9,852 nt of DNA, taken from the NCBI GenBank assembly GCA_943326315.2, contig CALPSU020000070.1, positions 1 to 9,852 on the forward strand, given 5' to 3'. A program made the translations under genes and the position numbers. Every line of letters starts with the position of its first letter. The first letter of the stretch is position 1. The notes beneath the pieces were generated by a model. The model did no database searches, was not told where the DNA came from, and worked only from the letters and a program-made list of their open reading frames with translations. Positions 1-7,248 of the stretch are shown piece after piece. Origin of the DNA: Chryseobacterium gleum. GTDB lineage: Bacteria > Bacteroidota > Bacteroidia > Flavobacteriales_D > Crocinitomicaceae.

Positions 1-180
1 GCATTGGTTAAGCTACTTGAACAAGCTACTAAAGCTATTAAAACAGTAGCTTTAGTTGATAGGCAACATAGAAGATATCCTATAAAAGCTGATTTTGTAG
101 GTATAAGTCTATCAACAACTTTAAAAGAAAGAGTTGAAGTTGAACTACTTGACCAAAACTCTCAAGCATATTTAATATAA
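1..180 (+). CDS. pyrR: PyrR-like uracil phosphoribosyltransferase, 3' end only
   Basis: The last 59 codons of a gene that begins before the window are read in frame 1 and end at TAA 178-180. The visible part carries the stretch LVDRQHRRYPIKADFVG, which closely matches the C-terminal signature of PyrR-type phosphoribosyltransferases (VDRGHRELPIRADYVG in typical members), followed by an S-L-S-T-T segment where PyrR has its conserved N-I-P-T-S. In Firmicutes PyrR binds pyr mRNA to attenuate transcription and has weak uracil phosphoribosyltransferase activity. Bacteroidetes homologues are usually annotated only as PyrR or as phosphoribosyltransferase-family proteins, and RNA binding is not established for them from this sequence. 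The PRPP-binding loop lies outside the window and cannot be checked. The stop is in the same frame as murQ, five codons upstream of its ATG, which suggests co-transcription. Confidence 0.75.
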   Translation, partial: ALVKLLEQATKAIKTVALVDRQHRRYPIKADFVGISLSTTLKERVEVELLDQNSQAYLI

Positions 181-195
181 TTTACACCATTTCTA

Positions 196-1014
196 ATGAA
201 AAAAACTACTGAAGCTTCTTCAAATTATCAAGCATTGGAAACAATGTCTACAATTGATTTATTAACGAATATTAATAATGAAGACAAAACTGTTGCTTTT
301 GCTATCGAAAAAGAATTATTCGCTATAGAATCTTTTGTTAATGAATGTTTCAAAAGAATGAAAAATGGTGGTAGATTGTTTTATATTGGAGCTGGAACAA
401 GTGGGAGACTTGGAATTGTTGATGCCAGTGAATGCCCTCCTACTTTTGGTGTTGAACATGGAGTTGTTGTAGGTATTATTGCTGGTGGAGACTCTGCGAT
501 AAGAAAAGCTGTTGAATTTGCAGAAGATAGTACATCACAAGGCTGGGAAGATTTAAATGAATATGCAATAAATTCTAATGATTCCTTAATTGGAATAGCT
601 GCATCTGGAAGTACTCCATATGTATTAAGCGCATTAGAAAATGCAAAAAAAATAGGTGTACTTACTGCAGGAATCTCATGTAATCCGGGAAGTCCTCTTT
701 CAATATTAGCTGATTTTCCTATTACCCCTGAAGTTGGACCAGAATTCGTTACAGGAAGTACAAGAATGAAATCTGGAACTGCGCAAAAATTGATTTTAAA
801 TATGATTTCAACATCACTAATGATTAAACTTGGTCATATAAAAGGAAATCGAATGGTTGACATGCAATTAAGCAATAATAAATTAATTGACAGAGGTGTT
901 AAGATGATTCAAGACACTTTAGATATTCCTTATGAAGAAGCGGAAATACTATTAAAAAAACATGGTTCTGTAAGAACAGCTACTGAAAATTACATACCCC
1001 CTACTATTTCTTAA
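196..1014 (+). CDS. murQ: N-acetylmuramic acid 6-phosphate etherase MurQ
   Basis: This is a 272-residue cytoplasmic SIS-fold enzyme that cleaves the D-lactyl ether of MurNAc-6-phosphate to give GlcNAc-6-phosphate and D-lactate, a step in peptidoglycan recycling. The N-terminus has the family pattern TTE..N....E.MSTIDLL..IN.EDK (residues 4-31). The sugar-phosphate-binding SIS motif GAGTSGRLG occupies 65-73, followed by DASECPPTFG at 76-85. Glu79 and Glu110 are 31 residues apart, as are the proposed catalytic pair Glu83 and Glu114 of E. coli MurQ, so both are probably present. A second SIS half carries AASGSTPYV (135-143), and TGSTRMKSGTAQK (186-198) is a family hallmark. The protein is slightly shorter than the E. 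coli enzyme (298 residues) but has all core blocks. The ATG at 196 is the only start after the in-frame stop at 178-180, and no Shine-Dalgarno sequence is visible in the 15-nt gap, as is normal for Bacteroidetes. Its 3' end overlaps the convergent gene on the other strand by 11 bp. Confidence 0.96.
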   Translation: MKKTTEASSNYQALETMSTIDLLTNINNEDKTVAFAIEKELFAIESFVNECFKRMKNGGRLFYIGAGTSGRLGIVDASECPPTFGVEHGVVVGIIAGGDSAIRKAVEFAEDSTSQGWEDLNEYAINSNDSLIGIAASGSTPYVLSALENAKKIGVLTAGISCNPGSPLSILADFPITPEVGPEFVTGSTRMKSGTAQKLILNMISTSLMIKLGHIKGNRMVDMQLSNNKLIDRGVKMIQDTLDIPYEEAEILLKKHGSVRTATENYIPPTIS

Positions 1015-1867
1015 TCCAACCAAAAACTCGAACGTCTAAAAAATTTTCTTTATTAATAAGTGTTTTTATTTTTTTAGATTTCATTGGTGGCGCACACATT
1101 AAAACATATTTCCAATTTAGAGTTGAATATATTATTTTATATGGTGAATTTTTAGGATAAATAGCGATAATATTTTCGAAGAAATTCCCTTTTAAGTTTT
1201 TAGACTTTTCTCCACAAGACCATCTTAAAATTTCATTTCGATTTAAATAATGATATCTTGAATCATAGTGAAAAGATTTAGGATAAAATATTTCATTCTC
1301 TCCTGTTTTGTTAATTACAAAATATTTTTTTCGGAGTATAATTTTATTATTTACAATACGAATCATATTAATATTATGACTAAATGAGGAACAACATGGG
1401 AAACGATGTTGAAATAATATTATCTCGTTCGTATTTGGATGAACTTTAAATGCGAATAGTGCACCTGATTCCTTATAAATTAAAAAAGGTATGGATTTAT
1501 TTTTTTTAAAAACATATACTTCGATAGAACTATATTCATCATTTTTACCACTTGGATTAGCAGAAAATATCAATTCAAATACTCCATCATTATTTAAATC
1601 TATAAAATGCCAATTAAATTTATTTTTATTCCAATAATCAGTGAATTTAGCATCTAAATTGAATGCTTTTGTAAATTCATGATCTAATCGATCTAGATTA
1701 AATAATAATTCAACATTTTTTTTAGTTTGATTTGATTCAATAAAAATAGTTTCTAAATTTTCATTACCATCATTAATGAAATTCAATGAATTAATCTCTT
1801 TATTTTTAGTATTACCTAAAGAAATATAACTAAAAAAATATACAAAAAATAAGATATAATATTTCAT
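1004..1867 (-). CDS. Unrecognised probably exported protein with an EF-hand-like DxNxDGxxE motif
   Basis: I do not recognise this 287-residue protein. The preferred start is the ATG at 1865-1867; a TTG two codons upstream (1871-1873) is possible but lies inside the clpC terminator T-tract. The first 20 or so residues (MKYYILFFVYFFSYISLG) look like a signal peptide, and no lipobox cysteine follows. The stretch IDLNNDGVFELIF (residues 89-101) resembles the calcium-binding loop D-x-N-x-D-G-x-x-E of dockerin, VCBS or FG-GAP-like secreted proteins, but it occurs only once. Four cysteines lie in the mature part: a CC pair at 158-159 (context RFPCCSS), C218 (WSCGE) and C258 (MCAPP). They could form disulfides in an exported protein. 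The rest alternates short beta-like stretches with Asn/Lys-rich linkers, suggesting a beta-rich fold. Base and codon use are as AT-rich as the neighbours, so there is no clear sign of transfer. The gene is alone, converges on murQ with an 11-bp overlap, and follows clpC beyond a terminator. Function is unknown; a host-surface or periplasmic role is inference from the signal peptide only. Confidence 0.75.
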   Translation of the reverse strand: MKYYILFFVYFFSYISLGNTKNKEINSLNFINDGNENLETIFIESNQTKKNVELLFNLDRLDHEFTKAFNLDAKFTDYWNKNKFNWHFIDLNNDGVFELIFSANPSGKNDEYSSIEVYVFKKNKSIPFLIYKESGALFAFKVHPNTNEIILFQHRFPCCSSFSHNINMIRIVNNKIILRKKYFVINKTGENEIFYPKSFHYDSRYHYLNRNEILRWSCGEKSKNLKGNFFENIIAIYPKNSPYKIIYSTLNWKYVLMCAPPMKSKKIKTLINKENFLDVRVFGWIKK

Positions 1868-1871
1868 AAAC

Positions 1872-1897
1872 AAAAAAGGGGAAACGAATTTCCCCTT
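1872..1897 (-). terminator. Intrinsic terminator of clpC
   Basis: Read on the minus strand, a perfect 9-bp stem AAGGGGAAA/TTTCCCCTT closes a TTCG tetraloop (plus-strand 1876-1884 pairs with 1889-1897, loop 1885-1888). It continues into a run of six T (plus-strand A 1872-1877, two of which also take part in the stem), then G and TTT. The stem begins 21 nt after the clpC stop codon. On the plus strand the same hairpin is followed by TATATTTT, so it might also stop transcripts arriving from murQ, though less efficiently. The start codon of the downstream gene lies 4 nt after the T-tract. Confidence 0.9.
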
Positions 1898-1918
1898 ATA
1901 TTTTAAAAAAAGTAATTA

Positions 1919-4432
1919 TTATTTAACTTTAGTTTTTTTAGCCTTTTCAATTGAAACTTTAAGCTCTTGCTCACCTTCAACAATATCTAATAAAATTTTA
2001 TCTCCTTCTTTCAAATTTGATTTTACAATTTCTTCAGCTAATGGATCTTCGATGAATTTTTGAATAGCTCGTTTTAAAGGTCTAGCTCCAAATTTTTCAT
2101 CATAACCTTTATCACAAATAAAATCTTTTGCTTTTTCAGTCATTTCAATTGAATAACCTAAAGAAGAAATTCTACCGTATAATTTCGCTAATTCAAGATC
2201 TATAATTTTATGAATATCCTCACGTTTTAATGAATGGAAGATAATCATATCATCAACTCTGTTTAAGAATTCTGGAGAAAAAGCTTTTCTAAGTGCATTT
2301 TGAATAACTACTTTTGAATTATCAACAACTTGATCAACTTGAGATTTAGTACCAAAACCAACACCTGTTCCAAATTCTGCTAACTGACGAGCTCCGATGT
2401 TTGAAGTCATAATGATGATTGTGTTTTTAAAGTCTATTTTACGACCTAAACCATCAGTCATATGACCATCATCTAGAACTTGTAACAATAAATTAAAAAC
2501 ATCTGGGTGTGCTTTTTCAATTTCATCTAAAAGAACTATTGAATATGGTTTTCTTCTAACTTTTTCAGTTAATTGTCCACCCTCTTCATAACCAACGTAA
2601 CCTGGAGGCGCTCCAACTAAACGAGAAATAGAGAATTTTTCCATGAATTCAGACATGTCGATACGAATCAATGAATCTTCTGAATCAAACAAATATTTTG
2701 CTAATACTTTTGCTAATTGAGTTTTACCTACACCTGTTGGCCCTAGAAAAAAGAAAGAACCGATTGGCTTATTAGGATCTTTTAATCCTGCTCTACTTCT
2801 TTGAATTGCTTTGACAACTTTGCTAACAGCCTCATCTTGACCAATAACTTTTCCAGTCATTTCTTCAGTCATTTTGGCTAATTTACCACTTTCGCCTTCC
2901 GTAATTCTAGTAACAGGAACTCCACACATCATAGAAACAACTTCTGCGACATTTTCTTCAGTAACCATAACTCGGTTAGCTTTAGATTCATCATCCCATT
3001 TTTTATTTGCAATCTCTAATTGTTCTTGAAGTTTACGTTCATTATCACGTAATTCTGCAGCTTTTTCATATTGTTGAGATTTGATAACTTCGTTTTTCAA
3101 ATCTTTTAATTCTTCAATACTTTTTTCAATTTCAGTTATATCAGAAGGAACATTAATATTAGTAATATGAACTCTTGAACCTACTTCATCTAAAGCATCT
3201 ATCGCTTTGTCAGGTAAATGTCTATCCGTAATATAACGTTCTGTTAATTTAACGCAGGCAACAATAGCTTCAGGAGTATAATTTACTGAATGATGAGCTT
3301 CGTAACGCTCTTTAATATTATTTAATATTTGAATAGTTTCTTCTTCAGTCGTTGGTTCAATAATTACTTTTTGAAAACGACGAACCAAAGCTCCATCTTT
3401 TTCAATATATTGACGATATTCATCTAAAGTTGTAGCTCCAATTGCTTGTAATTCTCCTCGAGCCAAAGCTGGTTTAAACATATTTGCAGCATCTAAAGAA
3501 CCACTAGCTCCTCCTGCGCCAATTATTGTATGAATTTCATCAATAAAAAGAATAATATCTGGATTTTTTTCAATTTCTTGCATCACAGCTTTCATTCTTT
3601 CTTCAAATTGACCACGGTATTTTGTACCAGCAACTAAAGAAGCCAAATCAAGAGATACTACTCTTTTATTGAAAAGCACTCTTGAAACTTTACGTTGAAC
3701 AATTCTTAATGCTAAACCTTCAGCAACAGCACTTTTTCCAACTCCTGGTTCTCCAATTAATATTGGATTATTTTTCTTTCTTCTTGAAAGTATTTGGCTA
3801 ACACGTTCAATTTCCTTATCACGTCCTACAATAGGGTCTAATTTACCCATTTCTGCCATTTTAGTCAAATCTCGACCAAAATTATCTAGTACGGGAGTCT
3901 TAGATTTTGGATCAGCAGTTTTCTTTTGAGCTGCAAAAGATTCGCTTTCTTCTTCTTGCCCACCAGGGAACTCAGCTCTCGGGGTTGTTTTTTCGTCTTT
4001 CATAGTTTCTAATTCGTCTTTTACATTATCGTAAATAACACCATATTTATTTAATATTCTACAAGCAACATTATCTTCATCTTTTAAAATAGAAAGTAAT
4101 AAGTGCTCCGTCCCAATCATTGGACTTTTAAATAATTTAGCTTCCAAGTATGTAAATTTTAACACTTTTTCTGCTTGTTTAACCAATGGTATATTAGCCA
4201 TTGGTTGACTTGTTTTTTTTGAGGATTTAACCAAAGTAGATTCTACTTCTTGTCTAATTTGAGGTAGGTCTAAATGAAATTCTGTTAATATCTTAATCGC
4301 TCTACCATCTCCTTCACGAATTAAACCAAGTAATAAATGCTCAACACCTATAAAATCATTACCTAATCGTAAAGCTTCCTCTCGACTATAACTTATGACA
4401 TCCTTTACTCTTGGTGAAAATTTTGCTTCCAT
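1919..4432 (-). CDS. clpC: ATP-dependent Clp protease ATP-binding subunit ClpC
   Basis: This is an 837-residue class I Hsp100/AAA+ unfoldase that feeds substrates to the ClpP peptidase. Two Clp_N repeats occupy about 1-145, each with an (I)G-x-EHLLL motif (29-35 and 107-113). The D1 ATPase has Walker A GEPGVGKS (227-234), pore-loop KYRG (271-274), Walker B IILFIDE (293-299) and arginine pair R351/R352. A short coiled middle domain with a UVR-type segment spans about 437-475 (QQYEKAAELRDNERKLQEQL, 453-472), which separates ClpC from ClpB and ClpA. The D2 ATPase has Walker A GPTGVGKT (564-571), pore-loop GYVGYEEGG (611-619), Walker B IVLLDE (632-637) and sensor-2 GARPLKR (782-788). The ClpP-docking tripeptide VGF is at 691-693, as in Bacillus ClpC, so partnership with ClpP is expected. 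The C-terminus is Lys-rich. The ATG at 4430-4432 gives the usual ClpC N-terminus; the region before it is A/T-rich without a Shine-Dalgarno sequence. The gene appears to be monocistronic, divergent from gyrA and closed by a strong terminator. Confidence 0.97.
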   Translation of the reverse strand: MEAKFSPRVKDVISYSREEALRLGNDFIGVEHLLLGLIREGDGRAIKILTEFHLDLPQIRQEVESTLVKSSKKTSQPMANIPLVKQAEKVLKFTYLEAKLFKSPMIGTEHLLLSILKDEDNVACRILNKYGVIYDNVKDELETMKDEKTTPRAEFPGGQEEESESFAAQKKTADPKSKTPVLDNFGRDLTKMAEMGKLDPIVGRDKEIERVSQILSRRKKNNPILIGEPGVGKSAVAEGLALRIVQRKVSRVLFNKRVVSLDLASLVAGTKYRGQFEERMKAVMQEIEKNPDIILFIDEIHTIIGAGGASGSLDAANMFKPALARGELQAIGATTLDEYRQYIEKDGALVRRFQKVIIEPTTEEETIQILNNIKERYEAHHSVNYTPEAIVACVKLTERYITDRHLPDKAIDALDEVGSRVHITNINVPSDITEIEKSIEELKDLKNEVIKSQQYEKAAELRDNERKLQEQLEIANKKWDDESKANRVMVTEENVAEVVSMMCGVPVTRITEGESGKLAKMTEEMTGKVIGQDEAVSKVVKAIQRSRAGLKDPNKPIGSFFFLGPTGVGKTQLAKVLAKYLFDSEDSLIRIDMSEFMEKFSISRLVGAPPGYVGYEEGGQLTEKVRRKPYSIVLLDEIEKAHPDVFNLLLQVLDDGHMTDGLGRKIDFKNTIIIMTSNIGARQLAEFGTGVGFGTKSQVDQVVDNSKVVIQNALRKAFSPEFLNRVDDMIIFHSLKREDIHKIIDLELAKLYGRISSLGYSIEMTEKAKDFICDKGYDEKFGARPLKRAIQKFIEDPLAEEIVKSNLKEGDKILLDIVEGEQELKVSIEKAKKTKVK

Positions 4433-4478
4433 AACTTTTAAAAAATTCGATACTAAATAAATAATAAATAGCGAATTA

Positions 4479-4486
4479 CAAATATA
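4479..4486 (-). promoter_or_regulatory. Candidate clpC promoter -7 box (TATATTTG)
   Basis: The minus-strand octamer TATATTTG fits the Bacteroidetes -7 consensus TAnnTTTG exactly. Transcription would start near 4474, giving a clpC leader of roughly 40 nt. No TTTG -33 element is present at the usual spacing; the nearest TTGA lies about 30 nt upstream. The call therefore rests on one box and its position. Confidence 0.5.
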
Positions 4487-4612
4487 AAATTAATAAAATG
4501 TTAATAACTCCCCTTTTCAATCAATTTTCCACAGATTTTTGTTAGTAAAATAGAAATTGAACCTAAAATATTTAACCTTATTATAACTACTTTCGTCGCT
4601 CGAATTAACTCT

Positions 4613-4627
4613 GCACAAATATTGTGC
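4613..4627. promoter_or_regulatory. 15-nt dyad upstream of gyrA (GCACAA-ATA-TTGTGC)
   Basis: Six-base arms GCACAA and TTGTGC are perfect inverted repeats around a 3-nt centre, ending 22 nt before the gyrA ATG. It could be an operator-type protein-binding site or a small hairpin in the gyrA leader. A degenerate -7 box TACTTTCG (4588-4595, one mismatch to TAnnTTTG) lies just upstream and would place the dyad in the first 30 nt of the transcript; that promoter is uncertain. No trans-acting factor can be named from this window. Confidence 0.4.
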
Positions 4628-4649
4628 GATAAAAAATAAAAGTGACAAT

Positions 4650-7226
4650 ATGGCTGATGGTGAAAGAATAATCCAGATTAATATTGAAGATGAAATGAAA
4701 TCGGCATACATTGATTATGCAATGTCGGTTATTGTTTCCAGAGCACTCCCAGATGCGCGAGATGGTTTAAAACCAGTACATAGAAGGGTGCTTTACGGTA
4801 TGCAAGACCTTGGTGTACAATCGAATCGTCCTCATAAAAAATCAGCAAGAATAGTTGGAGAAGTTCTTGGAAAGTATCATCCACATGGTGACACTTCTGT
4901 TTACGATGCTATGGTTCGTATGGCACAACCTTGGTCTTTACGTTATCCTTTGGTTGATGGTCAAGGTAACTTCGGTTCTGTCGATGGTGACAGTCCGGCA
5001 GCAATGCGTTATACTGAAGCTAGATTGAAAAAGATTGCTGAAGAAATGCTTGAAGATCTTGATAAAGAAACGGTTGATTTCACACCTAACTTTGACGAGA
5101 GTTTAACAGAACCTTCTGTAATGCCATCTAAGATACCAAATCTTTTAATGAATGGAGCTAGCGGAATAGCAGTAGGTATGGCTACTAATATGGCGCCTCA
5201 TAATTTATCAGAAATAATCGATGGCACAATTGCCTACGTAAATAATAATGATATTGAAATAGAAGAATTACTTCAACATGTAAAAGCACCCGATTTCCCT
5301 ACTGGAGGAATTATATATGGGTATGAAGGTGTGCGTGATGCCTTAATGACAGGTCGTGGCAGAATCGTAATGCGTGCTAAAGCTGAAATTGAAGAAGTTG
5401 GCGGTCGAGAACAAATTATCGTTACTGAGATCCCGTACCAAGTTAACAAAGCCGACATGATAAAGAAAACGGCTGACTTGGTTAATGATAAAAAAATTGA
5501 AGGAATTTCTGACATCAGGGATGAATCTGACAGAAATGGAATGAGAATCGTTTATGAGTTAAAACGTGATGCAATTCCTAACGTTGTTTTAAATAAATTA
5601 TTTAAATTCACTTCATTACAAACATCTTTTTCTGTTAACAATATCTGTCTAGTTGATGGCAAACCTCAATTGCTAAATTTAAAACAATTGATAGGTGTAT
5701 TTGTAGATTTCAGACATGAAGTTATTAATAGACGTACCATTTTTGAGTTAAGAAAAGCAGAAGAAAGAGCTCATATATTAGAAGGTCTTATTATTGCTTC
5801 AGACAATATAGATGAAGTAATTCAGATAATTAGAGCATCAAAGAGTCCAGAAGAAGCGCGCGAGAATTTAATGGCTAGATTTGCGCTTTCTGATATTCAA
5901 TCTCGTGCTATTGTTGAAATGCGTCTTCGTCATCTTACGGGCCTAGAACAAGATAAATTAAGAGCAGAATTTAATGACTTAATGTTGTTAATTACAGATT
6001 TGAAAGACATCCTTGCTCGTATTGAAAGAAGAATGCAAATTATCATAGATGAATTAACTATTATCAAAGATAAATACGGAGATGCAAGACGCTCTCTAAT
6101 TGAATACTCTGCAACAGAAATGAGAATGGAAGATTTAATCGCTGACGAAGAAGTGATTATTACAATATCTCATGCAGGATATATTAAACGCACAAGCTTA
6201 ACAGAATTCAAAGTTCAAAACAGAGGTGGTATGGGATCGAAAGGTTCTACCACAAGAGATAAAGATTTCTTAGAGCAATTATTTGTTGCAACTAATCATA
6301 ATTATTTATTAATCTTCACTGAAAAAGGAAGATGTTTCTGGATGCGAGTTTATGAAATTCCTGAAGGAAGTAAAACTGCAAAAGGTAGAGCTATTCAAAA
6401 CTTATTAAATATTGAACAAGATGACAAGGTTAAAGCTTACGTTAAGGTTCAAGATTTAACTGACAAAGAATATGTTGAAAATAATTTCATTATCATGTGT
6501 ACTAAACAAGGAATCATCAAGAAAACTTCTCTTGCTGCTTATTCTCGTCCAAGAACAAATGGAATTAACGCTATTTCAATTCGTGAAAATGACGAATTAT
6601 TAGAAGCTAAATTAACAAGTGGATCTCATGAAATCGTTTTAGCTACTACAAATGGAAGAGCAATACGTTTCAACGAATCTAAAGTTAGACCAATGGGTAG
6701 AAATGCTTCAGGTGTAAGAGGTGTAACTTTAACTTCCGATACTGATGCAGTTATAGGTATGATTTGCGCCGAAGACATTCACTCTACTATTTTAGTAGTT
6801 TCTGAAAAAGGATATGGTAAACGAACTTATTTAAATGATCCAGAAGATAACGAACCAGTATATAGAGTTACTAATCGTGGAGGGAAAGGTGTGAAAACCT
6901 TAAATATAACTGATAAAACTGGACCATTATTAGCAATCAAAAATGTTTCGAATGAAGATGATTTAATGATTATCACTAAATCAGGAATAACAATTCGTAT
7001 GCATGTTGATACATTAAGAACGATGGGAAGAGCAGCTCAAGGTGTTCGATTAATCAACTTAAAAGGTACTGCCGCAATTGCAGCAGTAGCAAGAGTTCCT
7101 AGAAGCGAGGATGAAGACGAAGATGTAATTATAGGGGAAGATGGGGAAATTATTATTCCTACAGAAATCAATCCTGAAGATAATATCGAAACTTCAGAAG
7201 AAAATGAAGAAGAGCAAGCAGATTAA
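4650..7226 (+). CDS. gyrA: DNA gyrase subunit A
   Basis: This 858-residue protein is the breakage-reunion subunit of gyrase, which with GyrB introduces negative supercoils into DNA using ATP. The winged-helix and tower core covers about 1-490. The catalytic tyrosine is Y121 in AAMRYTEARL, and the preceding quinolone-resistance region reads HPHGDTSVYD (77-86), so T82 and D86 occupy the positions of E. coli S83 and D87. Thr is a normal wild-type residue there in many bacteria and does not by itself predict resistance. The C-terminal DNA-wrapping pinwheel shows six blade repeats starting near 502, 551, 613, 661, 712 and 771. The blade-1 GyrA box is QNRGGMG (523-529, canonical QRRGGKG), and blade 5 carries NRGGKG (742-747). 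A strongly acidic tail (about 819-858) follows. The ATG at 4650 gives the typical N-terminus with EDEMKSAYIDYAMSVIVSRA (13-32), excluding a ParC assignment along with the GyrA boxes. The gene is divergent from clpC and probably co-transcribed with the TPR gene 22 nt downstream. Confidence 0.97.
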   Translation: MADGERIIQINIEDEMKSAYIDYAMSVIVSRALPDARDGLKPVHRRVLYGMQDLGVQSNRPHKKSARIVGEVLGKYHPHGDTSVYDAMVRMAQPWSLRYPLVDGQGNFGSVDGDSPAAMRYTEARLKKIAEEMLEDLDKETVDFTPNFDESLTEPSVMPSKIPNLLMNGASGIAVGMATNMAPHNLSEIIDGTIAYVNNNDIEIEELLQHVKAPDFPTGGIIYGYEGVRDALMTGRGRIVMRAKAEIEEVGGREQIIVTEIPYQVNKADMIKKTADLVNDKKIEGISDIRDESDRNGMRIVYELKRDAIPNVVLNKLFKFTSLQTSFSVNNICLVDGKPQLLNLKQLIGVFVDFRHEVINRRTIFELRKAEERAHILEGLIIASDNIDEVIQIIRASKSPEEARENLMARFALSDIQSRAIVEMRLRHLTGLEQDKLRAEFNDLMLLITDLKDILARIERRMQIIIDELTIIKDKYGDARRSLIEYSATEMRMEDLIADEEVIITISHAGYIKRTSLTEFKVQNRGGMGSKGSTTRDKDFLEQLFVATNHNYLLIFTEKGRCFWMRVYEIPEGSKTAKGRAIQNLLNIEQDDKVKAYVKVQDLTDKEYVENNFIIMCTKQGIIKKTSLAAYSRPRTNGINAISIRENDELLEAKLTSGSHEIVLATTNGRAIRFNESKVRPMGRNASGVRGVTLTSDTDAVIGMICAEDIHSTILVVSEKGYGKRTYLNDPEDNEPVYRVTNRGGKGVKTLNITDKTGPLLAIKNVSNEDDLMIITKSGITIRMHVDTLRTMGRAAQGVRLINLKGTAAIAAVARVPRSEDEDEDVIIGEDGEIIIPTEINPEDNIETSEENEEEQAD

Positions 7227-7248
7227 TATTTTTCTAAAATTATAGATA

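Noticed and set aside
1045..1075. AT-only palindrome TTATTAATAA followed by T-rich DNA as a murQ terminator
   Set aside because: The stem has no G-C pairs and would not be stable; the T-rich stretch lies within the opposing coding sequence.
4525..4533. TTTTCCACA, one mismatch from a DnaA box
   Set aside because: It is a single degenerate copy with no cluster of boxes, no dnaA or other origin genes and no AT-unwinding repeat array, so an origin is not supported.
4516..4561. Loose inverted repeat TCAATTTTC / GAAATTGA between clpC and gyrA
   Set aside because: The arms are imperfect, entirely AT-biased and separated by 23 nt; expected by chance in such DNA.
4534..4571. GATTTTTG or TTTG plus TAAAATAT as a gyrA promoter
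   Set aside because: Neither combination matches both the -33 and -7 consensus at acceptable spacing, so it is too weak to list.
4517..4711. Minus-strand open frame of 64 codons overlapping the gyrA start
   Set aside because: It runs antisense through the gyrA promoter and first codons, has no family resemblance and no start context. It is a chance frame.
4890..4909. Thr at the E. coli GyrA Ser83 position as a quinolone-resistance mutation
   Set aside because: Thr is a common wild-type residue at this position, including in flavobacteria, and the Asp87 equivalent is intact.
5273..5515. Minus-strand open frame of 80 codons inside gyrA
   Set aside because: It lies wholly antisense to a strongly conserved part of gyrA; it is a shadow of that coding sequence.
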